DNA of 64,000 bases from Rathayibacter iranicus NCPPB 2253 = VKM Ac-1602 (GTDB lineage Bacteria; Actinomycetota; Actinomycetes; Actinomycetales; Microbacteriaceae), in assembly GCF_003149025.1 (NCBI RefSeq), contig NZ_QGDV01000002.1:1-64000 (forward strand). Reading direction: 5' to 3'. How positions within the stretch are numbered: position 1 is the first letter of the stretch; each line of letters starts with the position of its first letter. Shown here piece after piece: positions 32,470 to 40,793 of this stretch. Position numbers and translations under genes: made by a program. Under the pieces are notes generated by a model. That model saw only the letters and a program-made list of their open reading frames with translations. It had not been told where the DNA came from and made no database searches.

Positions 32470-33894
32470 ATGAAGACGCTCATCACCGGCGGAACGGTCG
32501 TCAACGCGACCGGGACCGGAGCCGCCGACGTCCTGATCGACGGCGAGAGCATCGCCGCGGTCCTCGCCCCCGGATCGACCCTCCTGGGTTTCGATGTGGC
32601 GGCGAGCGTCGACCGCGTGATCGACGCCGCAGGCAAGTACGTCATCCCCGGCGGGATCGACGCGCACACCCACATGGAGATGCCGTTCGGCGGCACCTTC
32701 GCCTCGGACACCTTCGAGAGCGGCACGCGAGCGGCCGCCTGGGGAGGCACCACGTCCATCGTGGACTTTGTTGTGCAGTACCCCGGCGAGAGCGTGATCG
32801 ACCGCTATCAGGCCTGGCAGGAAAAGGCGGCCGGGAATTGCGCGATCGACTACGGCTTCCACCAGATCCTGTCCGATGTGCAGGACTCTTCGCTCGTCGC
32901 GATGGATGAGCTGATGAAGGAGGGCGTGACGAGCTTCAAGTTGTTCATGGCCTACAAGGGCGTGTTTCTCTCGGACGACGGGCAGATTCTGCGGGCGTTC
33001 CAGAAGGGAGCCGAGAACGGCGCGCTGATGATGATGCACGCTGAGAACGGCGCCCTCATCGACGAGCTGGTGAAGCAAACGCTCGCGGCGGGGAACACGT
33101 CTCCCTACTTCCACGGCACCTCGCGGCCGTGGCAAGCGGAGGAGGAAGCGACACACCGCGCGATCATGATCGCCGACCTCACCGGCGCCCCGCTCTATGT
33201 GGTGCACGTGTCGGCGAAGCAGGCGGTGGAGCAGATCGCGCAGGCTCGGGACCGCGGGATGAACGTGTTTGGTGAGACCTGCCCGCAGTATCTCTACCTC
33301 TCGCTGGAGGAGCAGCTGGGCGCTCCCGGGTTCGAGGGCGCGAAGTGGGTGTGCTCCACTCCGCTGCGCTCGCGGGCCGAGGGGCATCAGCACCACATGT
33401 GGCAGTCGCTGCGAACCAACGACATCCAGATGGTCTCGACCGACCACTGCCCTTTTTGCATGAAGGGTCAGAAGGACATGGGCATCGGTGACTTCTCGAA
33501 GATCCCGAACGGGATCGGCTCTGTCGAGCACCGGATGGACCTGATGTACCAGGGCGTCGTCTCCGGTCAGATTACCCTCCCGCGCTGGGTCGAGCTGACC
33601 TCGACCACGCCGGCCCGGATGTTCGGGATGTACGGGAAGAAGGGCGTCATCCAGCCGGGCGCGGACGGCGATGTCGTCGTCTACGACCCGAACGGCCACA
33701 CGTCGATCGGCCTGGGGGAGGGCCGCAGCCACCACATGACCATGGATTACTCGGCCTGGGAGGGGTTCGAGATCGACGGGCACGTCGACACGGTGATCTC
33801 GCGGGGAAAGGTCGTTGTCGATGGCGGCGCCTATGTCGGCGCGAAGGGCGACGGACAGTACATCCCGCGCGGCCTCTCGCAGTACCTGATCTAA
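32470..33894 (+). CDS. hydA: Dihydropyrimidinase / D-hydantoinase
   Basis: A 474-residue amidohydrolase that opens the ring of dihydrouracil and related hydantoins. Start at ATG 32470 after AAGGAG. Metal ligands are in place: IDAHTHMEMPFGG (near 57), carboxylated Lys in TSFKLFMAYKG (near 153), MMHAENG (near 186), VVHVSAK (near 242) and STDHCPF (Asp, near 320). Length and motifs are those of the hydantoinase/dihydropyrimidinase family. It lies between the ureidopropionase and the F420-type oxidoreductase in one operon (13 bases to the next start). Confidence 0.93.
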   Translation: MKTLITGGTVVNATGTGAADVLIDGESIAAVLAPGSTLLGFDVAASVDRVIDAAGKYVIPGGIDAHTHMEMPFGGTFASDTFESGTRAAAWGGTTSIVDFVVQYPGESVIDRYQAWQEKAAGNCAIDYGFHQILSDVQDSSLVAMDELMKEGVTSFKLFMAYKGVFLSDDGQILRAFQKGAENGALMMMHAENGALIDELVKQTLAAGNTSPYFHGTSRPWQAEEEATHRAIMIADLTGAPLYVVHVSAKQAVEQIAQARDRGMNVFGETCPQYLYLSLEEQLGAPGFEGAKWVCSTPLRSRAEGHQHHMWQSLRTNDIQMVSTDHCPFCMKGQKDMGIGDFSKIPNGIGSVEHRMDLMYQGVVSGQITLPRWVELTSTTPARMFGMYGKKGVIQPGADGDVVVYDPNGHTSIGLGEGRSHHMTMDYSAWEGFEIDGHVDTVISRGKVVVDGGAYVGAKGDGQYIPRGLSQYLI

Positions 33895-33907
33895 GAGAAG
33901 GAATCCC

Positions 33908-34963
33908 ATGGACTTCGGAGTCGTCCTCCAGACCAACCCGCCCGCCTCGCGCACCGTCGCGCTCGCCGTCCTCGCCGAAACCTACGGATTCGACTATGCG
34001 TGGACTTTCGACTCGCACCTGCTCTGGCAGGAGCCCTATGTCATCTACTCGCAGATTCTCGAGAAGACTCACCGAATCACGGTTGGCCCGATGGTCACCA
34101 ACCCGGCAACGCGGGACTGGACGGTCATCGCCTCGTTGCACGCGACGCTGAACGAGATGTACGGCAACCGCACGGTCTGCGGGATCGGTCGCGGCGACTC
34201 CGCCGTGCGCGTGACCGGCGGCGCGCCGACGACGCTGAAGACGCTGCGCGAATCGATCCATGTCATCCGCGAGCTGGCGAACAGCCGTCCGGTCGAGTAC
34301 AACGGCCAGACGCTGCAATTCCCGTGGAGCCGCGGTTCCTCGCTCGAGGTCTGGGTCGCCGCCTACGGCCCGCTCGCTCTTAAGGTGACCGGCGAGGTCG
34401 GTGACGGTTTCATCCTCCAGCTGGCGGACGTCGATATTGCGCGCTGGATGATCGGGGCCGTGAAGGAGGCGGCGGCGAACGCGGGGCGTGATCCGGAGTC
34501 ACTGCAGTTCTGCGTGGCAGCGCCCATGTATATCGGCACCGACCGCGAGCACATGCGCGGCCAGTGCCGCTGGTTCGGCGGCATGGTCGGCAATCACGTC
34601 GCCGACATCGTGGGCCGCTACGGAGGTTCTGGAGCGGTACCGCAGGCGCTGACCGACTACATCGCCGGGCGCGAGGGCTACGACTACAACGAGCACGGGC
34701 GCGCCGGGAACAGCCACGCATCATTCGTGCCGGACGAGATCGTCGAGCGCTTCTGCGTGCTCGGGACCGCGGAAGAGCACCTCGAGAAACTGACGGCGCT
34801 CGCCGAGATCGGCGTGACGCAGTTCGCCGGCTACCTTCAGCACGACAACAAGGAGGAGACGCTCCGGGTGTACGGCGAGAGCGTCATCCCGGCACTGCGC
34901 GAGCACATCGTGGCGCAGGCGCCGGTTTCTATCCGAGCACCTGATAGGCGAGGCGGTAGGTAG
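33908..34963 (+). CDS. LLM-class F420-dependent oxidoreductase (CPS_4043/TIGR03842 type)
   Basis: A 351-residue luciferase-like protein related to methylenetetrahydromethanopterin reductase. It opens MDFGVVLQTNPPASRTVAL; the F420-binding landmarks include YAWTFDSHLLWQEPY and GPMVTNPATRDWTVIASLHA. Function in the family is unproven, but members recur beside dihydropyrimidinase and ureidopropionase. In this position it could reduce uracil or thymine to the dihydro form, taking the place of dihydropyrimidine dehydrogenase. The last residues (RAPDRRGGR) overlap the 3' end of the opposite tail-spike gene by 35 bases, so the natural C-terminus may have been altered when that gene arrived. Confidence 0.85.
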   Translation: MDFGVVLQTNPPASRTVALAVLAETYGFDYAWTFDSHLLWQEPYVIYSQILEKTHRITVGPMVTNPATRDWTVIASLHATLNEMYGNRTVCGIGRGDSAVRVTGGAPTTLKTLRESIHVIRELANSRPVEYNGQTLQFPWSRGSSLEVWVAAYGPLALKVTGEVGDGFILQLADVDIARWMIGAVKEAAANAGRDPESLQFCVAAPMYIGTDREHMRGQCRWFGGMVGNHVADIVGRYGGSGAVPQALTDYIAGREGYDYNEHGRAGNSHASFVPDEIVERFCVLGTAEEHLEKLTALAEIGVTQFAGYLQHDNKEETLRVYGESVIPALREHIVAQAPVSIRAPDRRGGR

Positions 34964-36593
34964 TCGCCGCGGCGGGTGTGCCATCGAAGCCGAACGCCCA
35001 ACCGGTGCCATCGGACTTCGCGACGCCATACGGCCGAAGAGCGGCGGTCGTCCGGTCGACCGGCGTGATCTGCGCGACGGGCATGCGGTCGTACGGCACG
35101 GCGAAGGCGATCTCGCCGATTCCGCCGGGGGCCGGCGCCGATCCGGTTGTGATCGTGATCTGACCGGCAAGGTCGGTACCCACGACACTGATGGTGCCGC
35201 CGCTGCCAGCGTTCGGGCCGACGGTGACGGCGCCGACGCCGAGGGTCAGGCTGCCCTTGACATGGCGCCCGACCAGGACGTCCCGGGTCGTGCGCAGCGT
35301 GCCCTGATGCGTCCAGGTGCGGTAGACGTTCGCCGGTCGGTTGTCGATGACCAGTGGGACGTCCGAGCTTGCGATCGTGGTTGACGGGTCGAGAGTGACG
35401 TTCGCGCCGAATTCCGGGCGGATGACAATCGCGGAGGAGGTGCACCGGCCGAACTGGGTGCCGATGAAGGCGACATCATTGCCCGCGCGGAGGTCGACGA
35501 GCGTCGGTGTGGGCTTGAAGGGTTCTTCGTCAATCTTCGTGCCGAGAAGCTGACCACCGATGAAACGCACGCCCATGTCCAGAGGAGCCCCTCCCCGGAC
35601 CATCTGACGGTGCACGAGGACGAGCGGCACCGGGCCACCGCCGAAGATGAAGGGCGAGACGAACTCGAGACCCATCACGTTGCCGATTCGAACGAGGGCG
35701 GACTCCGCGTTCACGCTTTCTGCCGGCCATTTCGACGCCTCGGCTTCGACGTGAAGGTGCAGGATCCGGACGAACTCGGCCCAGTAGTTGCCGCTCTTGC
35801 CGTACGCGATATCAAATTGGGGACCGCCGATATATCTTTCGATGGTCAGCCCAGCGAAGTCGACCGTGTTATTCTCGCCACTGGCGAAGCCTTTTTCCGT
35901 CGGCCCGCGGAGCACGACTGCGGCGGAACCGTCGACGGACTTGCCATCGGTGATCTTCACATCCAGCCAGTGATTGTTGTTCATGTGGTCGATGAGGAGG
36001 ACGGTCCCAAACTTGGAAAAGAAGTTGACATGGGCCATGGTGAACTCGAAACCGTCGAGAACATGCATGAGTGGGAAGCCGGTCGCAGGATAGTTGTTGC
36101 CGCGCAGCGCGATGTTCGTGATGGAGATTCCTCCGCCTGCGATCCGCAGCATGGCACCCGTGTTGTCGCTCACGTGCACGAAATTCACCGTGTTCTCGAG
36201 CCCATGGTTGGGGTTCACGTTGAATGCCGCACCGCGCGAGCCAAGACCGGCGAGATGCACGCCCGACTTCACGGTCACCGAGTTCATCCGGTAGGACCCG
36301 GGCGGGAAGGCGATGATGCCGCCTCCCTTCTCGGTCACCGAGTCGATCAGCGCCTGCAGCGCAGCAGTATTGTCGATCGGCGCCGAGCCCGACTGGATTC
36401 CGTTAGCGACGGCGTTGATGAGCAGTTCGCCCTTGCCGACCGGACGTGCGCCCGTCGTCGTGAGCACCCGATCCGGGAGGTTCTCGACGGGCACCTTCTT
36501 GCCGTCCCCCAGTGGCGCGACACCCCCCGCGGCGCCCACCTCGTCGCGGTGGACGTAGGGGTCTTGTCCGGGGTCTGCAGAAGTGCCGGCCAT
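34929..36593 (-). CDS. Phage tail-spike-like pectate-lyase-fold protein
   Basis: A 554-residue protein with no signal peptide. The N-terminus, HRDEVGAAGGVAPLGDGKKV then PVENLPDR, is the phrase found at the front of phage minor tail and fibre proteins. Residues about 50-400 form a parallel beta-helix of the pectate-lyase superfamily, beginning DNTAALQALIDSVTEKGGGI and IAFPPGSYRMNSVTVKSGVH. The C-terminal 130 residues look like a beta-sandwich tip. There are no other phage genes next to it. It lies convergent to, and overlaps, the pyrimidine operon. Its composition is somewhat less GC-rich than its neighbours. It may be a stranded prophage gene or a sugar-binding cell-surface factor exported by an unknown route. 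Confidence 0.7.
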   Translation of the reverse strand: MAGTSADPGQDPYVHRDEVGAAGGVAPLGDGKKVPVENLPDRVLTTTGARPVGKGELLINAVANGIQSGSAPIDNTAALQALIDSVTEKGGGIIAFPPGSYRMNSVTVKSGVHLAGLGSRGAAFNVNPNHGLENTVNFVHVSDNTGAMLRIAGGGISITNIALRGNNYPATGFPLMHVLDGFEFTMAHVNFFSKFGTVLLIDHMNNNHWLDVKITDGKSVDGSAAVVLRGPTEKGFASGENNTVDFAGLTIERYIGGPQFDIAYGKSGNYWAEFVRILHLHVEAEASKWPAESVNAESALVRIGNVMGLEFVSPFIFGGGPVPLVLVHRQMVRGGAPLDMGVRFIGGQLLGTKIDEEPFKPTPTLVDLRAGNDVAFIGTQFGRCTSSAIVIRPEFGANVTLDPSTTIASSDVPLVIDNRPANVYRTWTHQGTLRTTRDVLVGRHVKGSLTLGVGAVTVGPNAGSGGTISVVGTDLAGQITITTGSAPAPGGIGEIAFAVPYDRMPVAQITPVDRTTAALRPYGVAKSDGTGWAFGFDGTPAAATTYRLAYQVLG

Positions 36594-36696
36594 GTGAGAG
36601 TCCTTTCGATGACGGTCGCCCGAACGCGGAGCGCCCTCTGTACGCTACCTGAGCGCCGCTCAAGCTAGCAGAGGAATGAGCAGGGCGGTGGGGGAG

Positions 36697-36702
36697 TAGG
36701 CT
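36697..36702 (+). promoter_or_regulatory. -10 box of a leaderless transcript
   Basis: TAGGCT ends eight bases before the GTG at 36711, which has no Shine-Dalgarno sequence. This decides the start of the DUF177 gene and makes the rpmF-rnc-mutM messenger leaderless. Confidence 0.5.
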
Positions 36703-36710
36703 TGATCCTT

Positions 36711-37298
36711 GTGACTCACTTCAAGAAGACGGCGTTCAGCGTGAATGTGCGCGACCTCGTCAGGCGCCCAGGGGAGATGCGGGAGCATCGCCTCGAGCTT
36801 GAGGCGCCGGAGCAACTGGGCGAGGGGATCGTCGCGGTGCGGCCGGGTTCCGCTCTCGATCTCGATGTACGGCTGGAGTCGGTGCACGAGGGAATTTTGG
36901 CCAGTGTCGAGGTGTCAGCCGAGGCCGTCGGAGAGTGCAGCCGCTGCCTGAGGGACATCTCGCTGCCTGTCGATGTCGAGTTCCAGGAACTTTTCGCGTA
37001 CTCTTCTGACGAAGCTTTCGACTATGAGGTTCACGACGACCATGTGGATCTTGAACCTCTGGTCAGGGATGCGGTGGTTCTGTCGCTGCCGTTCCAGCCG
37101 GTTTGCCGGCCGGACTGTCCGGGCCTCGACCCTGTCACAGGGGAGCGGCTGGCCGATTCTGCCACGTCTGAACCCGAGGCGCCGCGCGACTCCCGGTGGG
37201 CTGTGCTCGCCGACAGGGCTACCGCAGGCAGCGTTTCCGCAAGCAGTGTTTCCGCAGACAGCGGTGAGGGCGCGACCGCCCGCACCGAATCCGACTAA
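36711..37298 (+). CDS. DUF177 (YceD-like) protein
   Basis: A 195-residue protein of the family that precedes rpmF in most bacteria and is linked to 23S rRNA processing or accumulation. GTG 36711 is the start, set by the -10 box eight bases upstream. Two cysteine pairs are visible, GECSRCLRD (near 75) and VCRPDCPG (near 125), as in the zinc-binding form of the family. The C-terminal tail is a low-complexity Ser/Ala/Thr stretch. It is the first gene of the rpmF-rnc-mutM operon. Confidence 0.88.
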   Translation: MTHFKKTAFSVNVRDLVRRPGEMREHRLELEAPEQLGEGIVAVRPGSALDLDVRLESVHEGILASVEVSAEAVGECSRCLRDISLPVDVEFQELFAYSSDEAFDYEVHDDHVDLEPLVRDAVVLSLPFQPVCRPDCPGLDPVTGERLADSATSEPEAPRDSRWAVLADRATAGSVSASSVSADSGEGATARTESD

Positions 37299-37317
37299 AG
37301 GTAGAGAAGAGAGAATC

Positions 37318-37521
37318 ATGGCTGTTCCCAAGAGGAAGAAGTCCCGCGCGAACACCCACGCCCGCCGTTCGCAGTGGAAGGCGGAGGTTCCGCCCCTGGT
37401 CAAGACCATCGAGAACGGCAAGGTCGTCTACAGCCTTCCCCACCGCGCCAAGGTCGTCGAGGACTCCGCGGGCACCGCGCTGTTCCTCGAGTACAAGGGC
37501 CGCAAGGTCGCCGACGTCTGA
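37318..37521 (+). CDS. rpmF: 50S ribosomal protein L32
   Basis: A 67-residue basic protein of the large ribosomal subunit. It starts [20 protein letters not shown], the family signature, at ATG 37318 with an AGAAGAGAG purine tract upstream. The zinc-binding cysteines of some L32 proteins are absent; this is the zinc-free form usual in actinobacteria. It lies 19 bases behind the DUF177 gene and 26 before rnc. Confidence 0.95.
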   Translation: MAVPKRKKSRANTHARRSQWKAEVPPLVKTIENGKVVYSLPHRAKVVEDSAGTALFLEYKGRKVADV

Positions 37522-37547
37522 TCCGCTCCCGTGCCGTCCCGCGGTCC

Positions 37548-38270
37548 ATGGTGAACCAGACCTCTGCACGACCCTCCAGTGACGACCGGTCGCGTCTGGA
37601 GGCCACGCTCGGCGTGAGCCTCGATGGTGAACTCTTCGAGCTTGCCCTGACGCACCGGTCGTTCGCGTTCGAGCACGGCGGCGTCCCGCACAACGAGCGT
37701 CTCGAGTTCCTCGGCGACTCGATCCTGGGGCAGGCGGTCACCGTGATGCTCTACACCGAGTACCCCGCTCTCAACGAGGGTGATTTGGCGAAGCGACGCG
37801 CGAGTCTGGTCTCGACCGTCGCGCTGGCCGAGATCGCCCGTGGTATCGGGCTCGGCGAGTTCCTTCGACTCGGCCGCGGCGAGGAGCTGACCGGCGGTCG
37901 CAACAAGGCGTCGATCCTCGCCGATACCGTTGAGGCGATCATCGGCGCCGTGTACCTCGGCACCGGCCCGGATGCTGCGCGCGATCTGGTGCTCCGGCTC
38001 ATCGCGCCGCTGCGGGCGGATCCGCTGCGCTTCGGCGTCTCGATGGACCCGAAGACGAGCCTGCAGGAGGCAGCGGCCGAGCGCGGGGCGCCCGCTCCCC
38101 GCTACGACATCGCGGCCACGGGGCCCGACCACGACAAGGTGTTCGTGGCGACGGTGGTCGTCGGCGAGCTGGTCACCGCTCGCGGTGAGGGCACGAGCAA
38201 GAAGGCGGCCGAGATGGCCGCTGCGCTGGACGCGTGGACGCGGCTGGCGACTCCTGCGGCGCCGGAGTAG
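37548..38270 (+). CDS. rnc: Ribonuclease III
   Basis: A 240-residue double-strand RNA endonuclease. The catalytic signature NERLEFLGDSILG is at residue 48 on, and the second acidic pair is in LADTVEAIIGAVYL (near 126). The C-terminal dsRNA-binding domain (about 165-235) ends with GEGTSKKAAEMAAALDAW. ATG 37548 or the next codon GTG may serve as start. Its stop lies two bases before the mutM start, so the genes are coupled. Confidence 0.95.
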   Translation: MVNQTSARPSSDDRSRLEATLGVSLDGELFELALTHRSFAFEHGGVPHNERLEFLGDSILGQAVTVMLYTEYPALNEGDLAKRRASLVSTVALAEIARGIGLGEFLRLGRGEELTGGRNKASILADTVEAIIGAVYLGTGPDAARDLVLRLIAPLRADPLRFGVSMDPKTSLQEAAAERGAPAPRYDIAATGPDHDKVFVATVVVGELVTARGEGTSKKAAEMAAALDAWTRLATPAAPE

Positions 38271-38272
38271 CC

Positions 38273-39187
38273 GTGCCCGAGCTTCCCGAGGTTGAGGTGG
38301 TGCGGGCGGGGCTCGCGCCCGCGGTCACCGGATCGCTGGTGACCGCAGTGGAGATCGCCGACGGGCGCTCGCTGAGACGCCATGTGCATCCGCACGGAAC
38401 CTTCGAGCGCCTGTTAGTTGGGCGTCGACTCGAGGGCGCCGTCCGGCGCGGCAAGTTCCTTTGGCTGCCCGCGGGACGCGACGAGGCCCTGCTAGTGCAC
38501 CTGGGCATGAGCGGCCAGGTGTTGCTGCGCACGGCCGACGTCCCGTTGCCTCGCCTCGCGCGCATTCGGATCGGCATCGAGCATCCCGAGCACGGCGAGC
38601 TGGCGCTGCACTTCGTGGACCAGCGCATCTTCGGCTCGATGGCGGTCGATGCACTCGTGCCGACGCCCGACGGAGCGCCCGGCGGTTACGCGGGGGAGGA
38701 GGCGCGTGGCGGCGACTGGCTCCGCGCGGTGCCCTCTCAGGTGGCGCACATCGCCCGCGATCCGCTCGACCCCGCCTTCGAGCTGGGCGGCGTTATCGCT
38801 GCGCTCGCGCGGCGAAAGAGCGGGATCAAGCGCGCGTTGCTCGATCAGACGCTGGTGAGCGGTATCGGCAACATCTATGCGGACGAGTCGCTGTGGGCGG
38901 CGGAACTGCATCCGGAGCGGCCAAGTTCGGCGCTGGGTGAGGCGCGCATCCGCCGGCTCTTCGCGGAGGTGCGCTCGGTGCTGGAGCGGGCGCTGGCCGA
39001 GGGTGGCACGAGCTTCGATGCGCAGTACGTGAATGTGAACGGGGCCTCGGGCTACTTCTCGCACAGCCTGCACGCTTATGGGCAGACGGGAAAGCCGTGC
39101 TCCCGCTGCGGTGAGCTGATCGTGCGGGTGCCGTTCATGAACCGCTCCTCGCACCTCTGCCCGCACTGCCAGCGGGTGCCGCACTGA
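38273..39187 (+). CDS. mutM: Formamidopyrimidine-DNA glycosylase
   Basis: A 304-residue DNA repair enzyme that removes 8-oxoguanine and opened purines. It starts at GTG 38273 with the catalytic PELPEVEVVRAGL. The Lys for the beta-elimination is in GAVRRGKFLWL (near 56), the helix-two-turn-helix is in the middle and the zinc finger CSRCGELIVRVPFMNRSSH plus CPHC closes the protein. It is intact, but its 3' end is copied three more times within the next 6 kb (40480, 40794, 45166). Its final codons (VPH) differ from those of the last copy (VPG), so the 3' end may have come in with the island. Confidence 0.96.
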   Translation: MPELPEVEVVRAGLAPAVTGSLVTAVEIADGRSLRRHVHPHGTFERLLVGRRLEGAVRRGKFLWLPAGRDEALLVHLGMSGQVLLRTADVPLPRLARIRIGIEHPEHGELALHFVDQRIFGSMAVDALVPTPDGAPGGYAGEEARGGDWLRAVPSQVAHIARDPLDPAFELGGVIAALARRKSGIKRALLDQTLVSGIGNIYADESLWAAELHPERPSSALGEARIRRLFAEVRSVLERALAEGGTSFDAQYVNVNGASGYFSHSLHAYGQTGKPCSRCGELIVRVPFMNRSSHLCPHCQRVPH

Positions 39188-39308
39188 CGCTCAAGCTTGA
39201 AGAAAACTCAGGCCGCTGTGGGTCTTTCATCGCGATCGATCGGTATGGTCCCGCCCCAGTGACCGCTCCGGACTTGTCGGAGCCCGATGGCAGGACAGGA
39301 AGTAGCGC

Positions 39309-40436
39309 GTGGTCTACGAAGATTTCAGGAAAAAATTCCGGGATGCGCGTAATCAATACAACATCATGGCACTTATTGGAAACGGGTTCGATATCCAGGC
39401 CCTGTCGGGCATCGGTTCCAAGGTCGACACTCGATACGAATCCTTTTACCACTTCCTGAAGTACCGCCATTTCGACCCGACCAGTCGTATCGTCGGGCGC
39501 ATGGAGTCATTGCGTGGCAAGGCTGGGAACTGGAGCGACGTCGAGAATGCGATCGAACAGCTCTGCCTGGTCGACCAAGTGAGCAGTTCGGCTGTGGCTC
39601 GGGAGGTGAAGAGCATCCAGCGGGAATTTGCTCTCTTCCTCAATCAGGTGGCCACGCCGGAAGTGCTCTCACTGCTCGGCGAGAAGGCTGTGGCGCATAA
39701 TCTGACGATGACTAGCTTCACGGAGTTCCTGGGTGACATCGACGATGCCGATGAGTATCGCAAGATGCGGCTGCCTTCTCGCCTGGACATCGGTGATGTC
39801 TTCAACTTCAAGTTCATCAATTTCAACTACACGACACTGCTCGACGATTTCGTCTTCCTGGATCAGGAACAGTTTGACCCGCATCCGTACCAGGTCTCCG
39901 ATCGGAACATTGATTTTCACCCAAATCCCCGCGGCCACGCACGCGCCCGGGAGCGGAAAGATTTCCGCATGGTCTCCTACCTCGTCTCTGACGTTGTCCA
40001 TCCGCATGGGCTCCAGTACACCCCGCGGTCACTCCTGTTCGGCATTGACGAGGCGGACGGCAGTGCACGGCGCCTTTCGAAGCCGTACTGGGCGCAGAAT
40101 AGGGTGAAATATGCTGATCTCTTCACTGACACCGACCTGTTCATCGTGTTCGGCAGTTCACTCGGTCTCACCGACCGCTGGTGGTGGCGAGCCATTGTGG
40201 AGGGACTTCGGGGCAATGATGAATCCGAGATGATTCTGTATTGGCGCCGAGAGTCCAAGGGAGCGGAAATGGCGGCGCAGGAACTCCGAGAGTACTTCGC
40301 CCACTCCGCAGGGTTTAACGCTGATCCGGACGTGCTGAACATTCTCGTTGAGAAGGTGCGGGTTGTACTCTACGACGACTCGACAGAGCGTGCCTGGCTG
40401 AATACGAATGCCACCGCGCCGCTGAGCTGGGTGTAA
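39309..40436 (+). CDS. AbiH-family abortive infection protein
   Basis: A 375-residue protein of the AbiH family, first known from lactococcal phage resistance. The N-terminal ALIGNGFDIQAL and YESFYHFLK match the NGFD...Y..F signature; FKFINFNYTTLLDDF (near 175) and VVHPHGLQY (near 235) are further landmarks, as is FIVFGSSLGLTDRWW. GTG 39309 is the start. The gene is richer in A and T than its neighbours, with more AT-ending codons, a sign of transfer. It lies 121 bases behind mutM and is followed by the first mutM fragment. The mechanism of AbiH is not known. Confidence 0.88.
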   Translation: MVYEDFRKKFRDARNQYNIMALIGNGFDIQALSGIGSKVDTRYESFYHFLKYRHFDPTSRIVGRMESLRGKAGNWSDVENAIEQLCLVDQVSSSAVAREVKSIQREFALFLNQVATPEVLSLLGEKAVAHNLTMTSFTEFLGDIDDADEYRKMRLPSRLDIGDVFNFKFINFNYTTLLDDFVFLDQEQFDPHPYQVSDRNIDFHPNPRGHARARERKDFRMVSYLVSDVVHPHGLQYTPRSLLFGIDEADGSARRLSKPYWAQNRVKYADLFTDTDLFIVFGSSLGLTDRWWWRAIVEGLRGNDESEMILYWRRESKGAEMAAQELREYFAHSAGFNADPDVLNILVEKVRVVLYDDSTERAWLNTNATAPLSWV

Positions 40437-40461
40437 GTAATCGACTCAGCTCTGATCGTCG

Positions 40462-40479
40462 GCGTAGCGAGAGTGCACG
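40462..40479. repeat. 18-base copy of the DUF1275 gene 3' end
   Basis: GCGTAGCGAGAGTGCACG occurs here and at 46198-46215, where it encodes the VHSRYA near the C-terminus of the DUF1275 protein. Here it abuts the first base of the mutM fragment at 40480. It is the junction expected from tandem duplication of a mutM-to-DUF1275 segment. Confidence 0.6.
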
Positions 40480-40724
40480 GAGGAGGCGCGTGGCGGCGAC
40501 TGGCTCCGGGCGGTGCCCGCTTAGGTGGCGCATATCGCCCGCGACTCTTCGCGGAGGCGCGGTCGGTGCTCGAGCGCGCGCTGGCCGAGGGCGGCACGAG
40601 TTTCGATGCGCGGTACGTGAACATGAACGGGGCGTCGGGTTACTTCTCTCGGAGCCTCAATGCCTATGGGCTTGCCGGGTATCCGTGCAAGCGCTGCGGA
40701 ATTCCCATCGTACGAGAGAAGTTC
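40480..40724 (+). pseudogene. mutM fragment 1 (internally deleted)
   Basis: 40480-40544 aligns without gaps to mutM 38696-38760, and 40545-40724 aligns to 38957-39136. The 196 bases between are missing, which shifts the frame. A CAG codon of mutM has become TAG. The second part encodes TSFDARYVNMNGASGYFSRS and CKRCGIPIVREKF, then leaves the mutM text just inside the zinc finger. Identity to the native gene is visibly lower in the second part, so it probably derives from another strain's mutM. Confidence 0.8.
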
Positions 40725-40793
40725 CACTCGCTGTACGTCAACGTGTAGAAACATTCAGGTGATGTCCGAGCTGCGCGTCTACTGCCGTGAAAC

